DNA of 12,701 nucleotides. It comes from Planctomycetota bacterium (lineage in GTDB: Bacteria > Planctomycetota > Phycisphaerae > WQYP01 > JAJZKY01). Made by a program: the position numbers and the translations under genes. The stretch's first letter is position 1. Each line of letters begins with the position of its first letter. Below are positions 7,264 through 12,701 of the stretch, one piece after another. A model generated the notes under the pieces. That model had not been told where the DNA came from. It searched no databases and worked only from the letters and a program-made list of their open reading frames with translations. The stretch spans positions 1-12,701 of the forward strand of contig JAJZKY010000053.1 of assembly GCA_021803885.1 (NCBI GenBank), written 5' to 3'.

Positions 7264-7992
7264 TTAACGGCCCAACAGCCGATTGAATTGGCTGGAAAAT
7301 GCAGCTTCTTGTGGGGTGGAATCGTTGGCAATTGCCCATTGAAACTTCACCCGCGACTCAGGAACATTATACTTCCGCTGAAGTTGCCGAACCAAGTGCC
7401 TCAGAACAGCTACCTGATTCCGCGTGAAAGGTCGGACATTCACATTCCCTATTAGACAAATACCAATGGCTTTCTTATAAACAGTATAGCGATGATAACG
7501 AGGGTCAGGCCACTGGCCATAGGGGGCGGAAAACTCCTGACGCAGCCACGACGTTCCTGTTTCCACAGACCCATCCATCTTGCCGGCATTGTTGCGTCCA
7601 TTATCAATTACAAAATGAAAGTCAGCGGGTACCTCCTGAAGCACCCGGCGACCGGACCCGCCGGAACCGTGGGTAGCTTCCAATAAACGGCCACGAGCAA
7701 GCTCCGCGGCATCACCGGCGGAACTGTTCGACTGATAAATGACAATGTATTTCCACCGCCGCGCCCGCACATCCGCGGCCAAACGCCCGATATTAACATG
7801 ATCAAGGTTCACGCCCTTGCTCGAAGCCAGCAGGTTATACCGGCTGACCCCTGTAATGGGACGACCTTCCAGTAACAGCAGAACACCCGCACAGACCGAC
7901 AAGCTAAACACCAGAAGGACCAAGACCGCAAAAACACGGCCATATGTTACTGGCCGTTTACGTGAGCGAGTTTTAGCAGTGCTGGCGGCCAT
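7264..7992 (-). CDS. Membrane-anchored amidase_2/PGRP-fold protein lacking zinc ligands
   Basis: The 242-residue protein has a basic N-terminus, one membrane helix (about 19-41) and an extracytoplasmic domain with the layout of N-acetylmuramoyl-L-alanine amidase_2 / peptidoglycan recognition proteins: strand WKYIVIYQS (80-88), FHFVIDNG (125-132), IGICLIGN (176-183), then FTRNQVAVLRHLVRQLQRKY (189-208). Active members carry three zinc ligands. Here the expected His positions read Tyr86 (HHS became YQS), Pro157 (GAH became SAP) and no His in KFQWAIAND (216-224). It is therefore probably not a hydrolase; a peptidoglycan-binding or sensor role is an inference. The start at 7992 has AAGG eight bases upstream. 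The family call rests on motif layout and is moderately sure; loss of ligands is plain if the alignment is right. Confidence 0.72.
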   Translation of the reverse strand: MAASTAKTRSRKRPVTYGRVFAVLVLLVFSLSVCAGVLLLLEGRPITGVSRYNLLASSKGVNLDHVNIGRLAADVRARRWKYIVIYQSNSSAGDAAELARGRLLEATHGSGGSGRRVLQEVPADFHFVIDNGRNNAGKMDGSVETGTSWLRQEFSAPYGQWPDPRYHRYTVYKKAIGICLIGNVNVRPFTRNQVAVLRHLVRQLQRKYNVPESRVKFQWAIANDSTPQEAAFSSQFNRLLGR

Positions 7993-8065
7993 GGACCGAA
8001 CCTTGTGTAATCCCTAAACCCCACTATCGGATAAGCGGGCCTATTTTCATCAATTTATCATATCA

Positions 8066-8083
8066 GACTGGTTAAATCCAGTC
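8066..8083. repeat. Short inverted repeat GACTGG-N6-CCAGTC
   Basis: Perfect six-base arms flank TTAAAT. There is no T-run after it on either strand, so it is not a terminator. Its place just upstream of the candidate plus-strand promoter would suit a regulator binding site, but six-base arms can arise by chance. Confidence 0.35.
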
Positions 8084-8101
8084 GGTATCCTCGTTGAGGA
8101 C

Positions 8102-8130
8102 TTGTTTTGTTAATCCGGCAGTCGCATAAT
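8102..8130 (+). promoter_or_regulatory. Candidate sigma-70-type promoter of the operon beginning at 8320
   Basis: TTGTTT at 8102-8107 and CATAAT at 8125-8130 are 17 bases apart and match the -35 and -10 consensus at four and five of six positions. A start near 8137 would leave a leader of about 180 bases that includes the palindrome. A second, weaker pair is TTGACC (8144-8149) with TACCAT (8167-8172), also 17 apart. Both are consensus matches only. Confidence 0.3.
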
Positions 8131-8204
8131 ATTCGATATGCTATTGACCAAAACACTTTGGATGTCTACCATGAAGTGCGAGTGGCATTTCTAAAGTGAG
8201 AAAG

Positions 8205-8220
8205 CCGGAGCATGCTCCGG
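8205..8220. repeat. Perfect 16-base palindrome CCGGAGCATGCTCCGG
   Basis: The sequence equals its own complement over 16 bases. As RNA it would form a six-pair stem with a CATG loop. No T-run follows on the plus strand; on the minus strand CTTTCTC follows, only weakly terminator-like. It sits in the presumed leader about 100 bases before the start at 8320. It could be an operator for a dimeric regulator, a processing hairpin or a dispersed repeat element. Confidence 0.6.
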
Positions 8221-8319
8221 GCGTTCCGGGGTGAGTCAGGGTTAAAGGGTGACCGCGGGCAAATGGCTACGGATGCTGTGACATCCACCATGCGGCGCCC
8301 ATAGACAGGAGTATAAATC

Positions 8320-9348
8320 ATGAACGTCGAAACCGCCATTATTCACGCCAAGCGAGTTCTGTTTGTATTCTTGAGTCTGGGTATTTTAATCCTGATCTTG
8401 GGCATTCTTTGTCTGGCTATTACCCTCAAAGATACTCCGGGCCATGTTAGCGGCTGGCAGGCGTTTAGCCAGGCCACGCCCAGTCTGGCCATTATGCTTT
8501 TCGGTCTGACGATTACCATCGCCGTGGGCTTCATTGAACCACTGCTGGCCATCCGCTTACGGCAAACCGCGGCCGAACACTGGCGCTATGAACAAATCCG
8601 CGGAGCCATGGAAAGTCAGCGGCAGCAACTCGAAGCCATCCGCGAAAGTGTTTCGCTTTCCGATGCCGCCAAGCAGGTGGCCTATCGCCATAAAGATCGT
8701 GAGGCCCTTCGCCATGCCATCCGGGAGGACATTGATAAAAATGATTACGAAGCCGCCTATTGGCTCACCAGTGAAATGGAGCGACGCTTCGGCAGCAAAC
8801 AGGAATCCATGCAATTGCGCGACATGATCGAAACCGCTCGCCGCAAATTCATCGAAACTGAAGTCCGCGAATCTCTAGTCCATTTTGATCAGCTCCTCAA
8901 ACGTTATGACTGGACCTCCTGCTATCGGGAAATGGAACAACTCATGCGCATGTTTTCCTCTCATCCCGATATACAGCGGCTACCCGAGCGTCTTCAGGCC
9001 TCCCGCGAAGCCCACAAAAGATCGCTGCTGCGGGAATGGAAGGATTCTGTCTCCAAGGATGATGTGGACCGCAGTGTGGAACTTCTCAAGCAGTTGGATC
9101 AATACCTGACCCCGGGTGAAGCCGAAGGTTACAAGGAAATCGCCCGCGATGTGTTCAAAAAGAAACTCCAGCAGCTCGGCGTGCAGTTTGCATTGCACGT
9201 CAATGATAAAAACTGGCCCGAAGCGTTGCGCATCGGACAGCAGATCATTGATGAATTCCCCAACGCTCGCATCGCCTCGGAAGTGCGCGACCGCATGCCC
9301 ATTATTAAAGAAAAAGTCCAGCCCACCCAGCCCTCGCTGGCGGTCTAA
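8320..9348 (+). CDS. Membrane protein with two N-terminal helices and a helical-repeat cytoplasmic part
   Basis: I do not recognise this gene by name. The 342-residue protein has two membrane helices (about 13-36 and 54-78), followed by a charged, wholly helical region of some 260 residues. Residues 85-125 look able to form a coiled coil. After that, four similar units begin with an acidic or Asn residue plus an aromatic or Val (NDYEAAYWL, YDWTSCYREM, DDVDRSVELL, KNWPEALRIG); most end in a Pro-containing turn such as HPDIQRLP or FPNARIA. This resembles TPR-like helix pairs, so a scaffolding or protein-binding role at the inner membrane is plausible. AGGAG eight bases upstream supports the ATG. 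It is the first gene of the operon containing fmt, ispF and ruvC; the short name-free family may be specific to planctomycetes. Confidence 0.85.
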   Translation: MNVETAIIHAKRVLFVFLSLGILILILGILCLAITLKDTPGHVSGWQAFSQATPSLAIMLFGLTITIAVGFIEPLLAIRLRQTAAEHWRYEQIRGAMESQRQQLEAIRESVSLSDAAKQVAYRHKDREALRHAIREDIDKNDYEAAYWLTSEMERRFGSKQESMQLRDMIETARRKFIETEVRESLVHFDQLLKRYDWTSCYREMEQLMRMFSSHPDIQRLPERLQASREAHKRSLLREWKDSVSKDDVDRSVELLKQLDQYLTPGEAEGYKEIARDVFKKKLQQLGVQFALHVNDKNWPEALRIGQQIIDEFPNARIASEVRDRMPIIKEKVQPTQPSLAV

Positions 9349-9429
9349 GGATTCAGTAAAGACGCCCTAAGCCCGAACGTGCGCACCGGGGCCATCGCAG
9401 CGGGATAACGCGCCGGGAGCTGATCTGGA

Positions 9430-10395
9430 ATGAAAATAGTCTTTCTTTCTTCCGGCGCTTTTGGCATTCCGACGCTCCAACGCCTACTTACCGGCCACCA
9501 TCACGTACTTGAAGTTATTTCACAGCCGGATCGCCCGGCTGGCCGGGGACGGCATTTTACACCCACTCCCGTAGCGGAATTTGCACGCTCCCATGGGCTG
9601 TCCGTTACCACGACCGCAAACGTCAACGACCCGGAATTGCTTTCCAGGATCGCTTCTCTGGCGCCGGACGTGCTGGTGGTTATCGCCTTTGGACAAAAGC
9701 TATCCGAGGCACTGTTGGCTTTAGCCCTCCACGGCGGAATTAACCTGCACGCATCGGTGCTTCCTGAATTTCGCGGAGCCGCCCCGATTAACCGAGCCAT
9801 TCTTGCCGGACGAACGCATACCGGGGTATCAGTGATTCGTGTCGCCAATCGCATGGACGCGGGCGATGTGTTGGGGGTGTGCCATACGCCCATTGGAGAC
9901 ACCCAAACCGCGGGTGAATTGCACGACCATCTGGCCATACTTGGTGCTCCGCTGCTGGTGCATGTTTTGGAAAAGTTGGACAGCGGCGCCCCCCTGTCGG
10001 CCACACCGCAGGACGAATCCCGCGCCTCCCAGGCGCCCAAGCTCAACCGGGCCATGGGATGGGTTGATTTTACTCAATCCGCCACAGAAGTTTCCGCGAG
10101 AATCCGCGGCTTGTCGCCATGGCCTGGCTGTGCGGTCGATGTTTTTACCGCCGATGGCAGGCTGCGCACTGCCGCAATCCTCCACAAATGCCAAGCCAAA
10201 CCCGCCGTTTCAGCTCCCGGCGGGATCGCGCCTGGCGCCGTCCTGCCGGATTTCACCATCGCCTGCGGCGCCGGTACGCTCTCGGTCCTGACCATTCAAC
10301 CAATAGGTCGCAAAATGATGGATTTGGCCGCATTCGTCAATGGCTACGGCCTCGCCGGCGGTTATAGACTTCAGTCATCGCCGCGCACTGGCTGA
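9430..10395 (+). CDS. fmt: Methionyl-tRNA formyltransferase
   Basis: Fmt transfers a formyl group from 10-formyltetrahydrofolate to methionyl initiator tRNA in the cytoplasm. The 321 residues fit the family (about 310-320). The N-terminal Rossmann-like domain starts KIVFLSSGAFGIP and carries QPDRPAGRG (32-40). The active site is visible as NLHAS (Asn105, His107), with LPEFRGAAPINRAI directly after it and RMDAGD with Asp143; these match Asn106, His108 and Asp144 of the E. coli enzyme. The C-terminal beta-barrel domain starts near residue 205 and contains the usual RIRGLSPWPG. The start has GGGAG ten bases upstream. It lies 81 bases after the membrane protein gene and 29 before the response regulator. 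No def gene is adjacent, although fmt and def often pair. Confidence 0.95.
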   Translation: MKIVFLSSGAFGIPTLQRLLTGHHHVLEVISQPDRPAGRGRHFTPTPVAEFARSHGLSVTTTANVNDPELLSRIASLAPDVLVVIAFGQKLSEALLALALHGGINLHASVLPEFRGAAPINRAILAGRTHTGVSVIRVANRMDAGDVLGVCHTPIGDTQTAGELHDHLAILGAPLLVHVLEKLDSGAPLSATPQDESRASQAPKLNRAMGWVDFTQSATEVSARIRGLSPWPGCAVDVFTADGRLRTAAILHKCQAKPAVSAPGGIAPGAVLPDFTIACGAGTLSVLTIQPIGRKMMDLAAFVNGYGLAGGYRLQSSPRTG

Positions 10396-10424
10396 ATGTC
10401 GCCAACTGCGTTATTTTATGGTCC

Positions 10425-11846
10425 ATGAGTCGCGAAAATTCAATCCGGGTTTTGATTGTTGATGACGAGGTGGATCACGCGGATGCCATCAGCGAAGCCA
10501 TTGCCCGTATGGGTTTGCCGGTGAAGCAGGCGCATAATCTCGCCGATGCCAAACGCTTTTTTACCGAAGAGGAATTTGATCTGGTCATCACTGACTTGCG
10601 CATGGATGCCGCCCGCGATGGCTTTGACCTCTTGGAATTCGTCCGCCGCACACGCCCCGCCACGGAAGTCATAGTCGTAACCGCACATGGCGATGTTTCC
10701 ACCGCCGTAGAAGCCATGCGCAGCGGCGCCTGGGACTTTATTCAAAAGCCGCTGGATCTGGAAATCATCCGTGCCCAGGTGCGGCGGGCAGCCGAAAAAA
10801 TCCGCCTCCACAAACAAAACTCACGGTTTCAGATCGCCCTGGACCAAAAATTTGGGATGCAGGGAATCATCGGCAACAGTGAACCCATGCGCCGCGCGTT
10901 GCAGATGGTGCGGCAAATTGCCCCTACAGACATCAGTGTGCTCATACTCGGAGAATCCGGCACAGGCAAGGAATTGATGGCCCGGGCCATTCACCAGAAT
11001 TCCCGCCGCAGCGCCGGCCGGTTTGTTGCCCTGAATTGCGCCGGCCTCAATGAAAGCACCCTGGAAGACGAACTCTTCGGCCATGTCCGTGGAGCTTTTA
11101 CCGACGCCCGCAGCGATCGCGAGGGCCGTTTTGAATTTGCCGACGGCGGAACCCTTTTTCTCGACGAAATCGGCGACATGCCCCTGGCCATGCAGGCCAA
11201 GCTGCTCCGCGTGCTGCAGGACCGCCAGATTGTTCGCATTGGGTCCAATGACCCCATTGATGTGGATGTCCGTTTTGTCGCCGCCACCAACAAAGACCTG
11301 GAGCACGCCGTACGTATCAAGGATTTCCGCAACGATCTGTACTTTCGCATCAAAGGGGCCACCATTCACCTGCTGCCGCTGCGTCAGCGCCGTGAGGATA
11401 TTTTGCCTCTCATCAAAAGCCTCATCGAAAAAAGCGCGCAACGCCTCGGCAAAGTCATCACCGGCATTGAACCCGACGCCCGCAAAATCCTGGTTGCCTA
11501 CGACTGGCCCGGCAATGTGCGGCAACTGGAAAACGTTATTGACAACATGATTGCCTTGGCCCCCGGGCCTTTGTTGACCGTGGCCGATATTCCCGCGGAT
11601 ATTGTCGGCCCCTATTCAGTAGAAACTCTCTCCACCACGGCGCTGGTGCCTGTGAAGCACGTCGATGTCGGTGAAAGCACCGCCATCACCAACCTGGTCG
11701 GCATGACTCTGGCGGACCTGGAAAAGCAAGCCATCGACAAAACTCTTAAAATGTTCAATGGAAACCGGGAACAGGCCGCCCGGTCGCTGGGAATCGGCGA
11801 AAGAACGCTTTACCGCAAAATCAAGGAATATGGCATTAACGAATAG
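10425..11846 (+). CDS. Sigma-54-dependent response regulator (receiver, AAA+, Fis-type HTH)
   Basis: This is an NtrC-type activator. The receiver (residues 8-120) has the acidic pair Asp13/Asp14, phospho-acceptor Asp57 in ITDLRM, Thr86 and Lys108. The AAA+ domain (about 145-380) has Walker A GESGTGKE (176-183), the sigma-54 contact loop GAFTDA (223-228) and Walker B LFLDEIG (244-250), and a later WPGNVRQLENV. The Fis-type helix-turn-helix ends the protein (about 430-473; GNREQAARSLGI, RTLYRKIKEYG). The contact loop has Asp where the consensus GAFTGA has Gly, a variant I recall from some working activators. No histidine kinase gene or recognisable -24/-12 promoter is in the window, so its signal and targets are unknown. 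It lies between fmt and ispF, with only seven bases to ispF. The start has no clear ribosome binding site. Confidence 0.95.
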   Translation: MSRENSIRVLIVDDEVDHADAISEAIARMGLPVKQAHNLADAKRFFTEEEFDLVITDLRMDAARDGFDLLEFVRRTRPATEVIVVTAHGDVSTAVEAMRSGAWDFIQKPLDLEIIRAQVRRAAEKIRLHKQNSRFQIALDQKFGMQGIIGNSEPMRRALQMVRQIAPTDISVLILGESGTGKELMARAIHQNSRRSAGRFVALNCAGLNESTLEDELFGHVRGAFTDARSDREGRFEFADGGTLFLDEIGDMPLAMQAKLLRVLQDRQIVRIGSNDPIDVDVRFVAATNKDLEHAVRIKDFRNDLYFRIKGATIHLLPLRQRREDILPLIKSLIEKSAQRLGKVITGIEPDARKILVAYDWPGNVRQLENVIDNMIALAPGPLLTVADIPADIVGPYSVETLSTTALVPVKHVDVGESTAITNLVGMTLADLEKQAIDKTLKMFNGNREQAARSLGIGERTLYRKIKEYGINE

Positions 11847-11853
11847 GCTTTTT

Positions 11854-12336
11854 ATGAATGAATATCGCGTGGGCCTCGGCTACGACCTGCACCGCACCCA
11901 GGTCGGGCGCTCTCTTGTGCTGGCCAATATCGCCATACCTCATGACGTGGGCTTGGCCGGCCATTCCGATGCCGATGTCGTGATCCACGCCCTTATTGAC
12001 GCCATCACCGGCGCCGCGGCCCTGCCCGATGTCGGCGAATTGTTTCCCAACACAGATCCTCAATATCAAGGCATCAACTCCGCAAGCCTGCTCGACGCGG
12101 TGATGGTGGAATTGGCCAAAACACGCTGGCACGTGGTGAATGTTGATGTTGTTATCATTGCCCAACGCCCCAAGCTCGCACCGCACAAACCCGCCATGCG
12201 CAACCGTTTGGCCCAACTGCTTAAAATTCCGCTCGATTGCGTCAATATCAAAGGTAAAACCAACGAGTTGGTGGATGCCATTGGCCAGGAGCGGGCCATT
12301 GCCTGCCATTGTGTAGCCCTGCTGGCCTCTGCATAA
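11854..12336 (+). CDS. ispF: 2-C-methyl-D-erythritol 2,4-cyclodiphosphate synthase
   Basis: IspF closes the cyclic diphosphate ring in the MEP pathway of isoprenoid synthesis, releasing CMP; relatives are cytoplasmic trimers. The 160 residues match the family. Metal ligands are visible as Asp11 and His13 in GYDLHR and His45 in the signature GHSDADVVIHA (36-46). The substrate loop ELFPNTDP and the C-terminal VNIKGKTNE follow. The last conserved segment reads GQERAIACH where E. coli has GRGEGIAC; other lineages also vary here. The ATG at 11854 is chosen because the protein then begins exactly at the family N-terminus; longer in-frame starts overlap the response regulator gene. The ribosome binding site is weak, and the start lies seven bases after the previous stop, so coupled translation is likely. 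ispD is not adjacent. Confidence 0.94.
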   Translation: MNEYRVGLGYDLHRTQVGRSLVLANIAIPHDVGLAGHSDADVVIHALIDAITGAAALPDVGELFPNTDPQYQGINSASLLDAVMVELAKTRWHVVNVDVVIIAQRPKLAPHKPAMRNRLAQLLKIPLDCVNIKGKTNELVDAIGQERAIACHCVALLASA

Positions 12337-12358
12337 CCCCCCAGGCACGGAGCGGCAC

Positions 12359-12701
12359 ATGCGAATTCTTGGTATTGACCCTGGCTTGCATATCACCGGC
12401 TACGCACTGCTGACCCTGCACAGCCGCGGCCCGGCCCTGGAAGAAGCTGGCGTCTTGCGCATCGGCGCCAAGGATCCCCTGCCCGACCGTCTGCATCAAC
12501 TGCACCGCCAAATCTCCGAATTACTGGCCGATTTCCCTTGCAATCACATGGCTGTAGAGCAGCTTTACGCTCACTACAAACATCCGCGTACTGCCATTCT
12601 CATGGGCCATGCCCGAGGTGTGATACTGCTGGCCGCAGCCCAGGCCGATATTCAGCTCACCAGCCTGCCCAGCACACTGGTAAAAAAAAAATGCTCACCG
12701 G
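12359..12701 (+). CDS. ruvC: Crossover junction endodeoxyribonuclease RuvC, N-terminal part, cut by the window edge
   Basis: RuvC cuts Holliday junctions together with RuvAB during recombinational repair. The first 114 codons are present. The first catalytic acid is Asp7 in ILGIDPG, the second Glu67 in AVEQLY; MGHARGVILLAAA is also typical. The last two catalytic acids lie outside the window. GGAG six bases before ATG supports the start, 22 bases after ispF. The readable frame ends VKKKCSP, but the family consensus here is of the form VKxxLTG. Shifting frame at the run of ten A gives MLTG, so the annotated frame is probably wrong past about 12690, either from a homopolymer error or a real frameshift. 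ruvA and ruvB are not seen. Confidence 0.9.
   Translation, partial: MRILGIDPGLHITGYALLTLHSRGPALEEAGVLRIGAKDPLPDRLHQLHRQISELLADFPCNHMAVEQLYAHYKHPRTAILMGHARGVILLAAAQADIQLTSLPSTLVKKKCSP
12682..12691 (+). repeat. ruvC: Run of ten A bases inside ruvC at a frame break
   Basis: Ten consecutive A bases follow codon V108 (the first A belongs to that GTA codon). Eight A would give VKKMLTG, which fits the family register exactly; ten give VKKKCSP. The run is the longest homopolymer I saw in the window and a natural site for sequencing error or polymerase slippage. Confidence 0.7.

Larger units (their letters stand above)
7993..8319. other. Divergent intergenic region with a palindrome and an inverted repeat
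   Basis: This 327-base stretch lies between the minus-strand amidase-like gene and the plus-strand operon and should carry promoters for both. It is richer in A and T than its surroundings between about 8041 and 8165. It holds an inverted repeat at 8066-8083, a candidate plus-strand promoter at 8102-8130 and a 16-base palindrome at 8205-8220, each listed separately. No open frame in it looks like a gene. A TATGAT (minus strand, 8062-8057) could be a -10 box for the amidase-like gene but lacks a good -35 partner. Confidence 0.6.

Noticed and set aside
12127..12145. TGGCACG in ispF as a sigma-54 -24 box
   Set aside because: The -12 GC element is missing at the required spacing, and it lies inside a coding region. 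Other TGGCA sites in the window fail in the same way.
1..12701. CRISPR array, tRNA, insertion sequence, phage or defence genes
   Set aside because: I found no regularly spaced repeats, no tRNA T-loop sequence in a fitting context, no transposase or integrase motifs, and no toxin or nuclease system beyond ruvC.

Overview
The window reads as chromosomal DNA from a free-living bacterium, most likely a planctomycete and perhaps a member of the Phycisphaerae. That is an inference from family resemblance recalled from memory, not from a database search. The clues are a kinase of the HADIKPNN / IDFGQS type, a phosphoesterase with a QELIHG motif, a YidC with a large periplasmic part, and a MnmE with LPGSP where most bacteria have HGG. 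There are no tRNA or rRNA genes, insertion sequences, integrases, CRISPR repeats or phage genes. Most of the window is housekeeping.

Left edge (1-849). Two pieces of what looks like one radical SAM gene lie tail to tail on opposite strands. The plus strand (1-411) carries the middle part. The minus strand (550 down to about 317) carries the start, with a perfect ribosome binding site and the CxxxCxxC cluster motif. This is the pattern expected from an inversion inside the gene, or from a fold-back chimera at a contig edge. About 300 bases without a gene follow.

Plus-strand block (850-5223). A YfcE-like metallophosphoesterase is closed by a good intrinsic terminator. The membrane insertase yidC and the tRNA-modification GTPase mnmE follow, 37 bases apart. 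MnmE lacks the catalytic switch II glutamate in an ungapped comparison with the E. coli protein.

Minus-strand block (5231-7992). In transcription order this holds a membrane-anchored amidase/PGRP-fold protein without its zinc ligands, an intrinsic terminator, a soluble Ser/Thr kinase preceded by an eight-codon mini-ORF with a strong ribosome binding site, and a second metallophosphoesterase that converges on mnmE. This is the least ordinary part and could be an envelope-sensing group, but the functional link is only inferred.

Plus-strand operon (8320-12701). After a 327-base divergent intergenic region with a 16-base palindrome come five closely spaced genes: a two-helix membrane protein with a helical-repeat cytoplasmic part, fmt (initiator tRNA formylation), a sigma-54-type response regulator, ispF (isoprenoid MEP pathway), and the start of ruvC, cut by the window edge. 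A run of ten A bases in ruvC sits exactly where the reading frame leaves the family consensus. The two clearest sequence anomalies (the radical SAM inversion and the ruvC frame) both lie within about 550 bases of the window ends, so assembly error has to be excluded for both.
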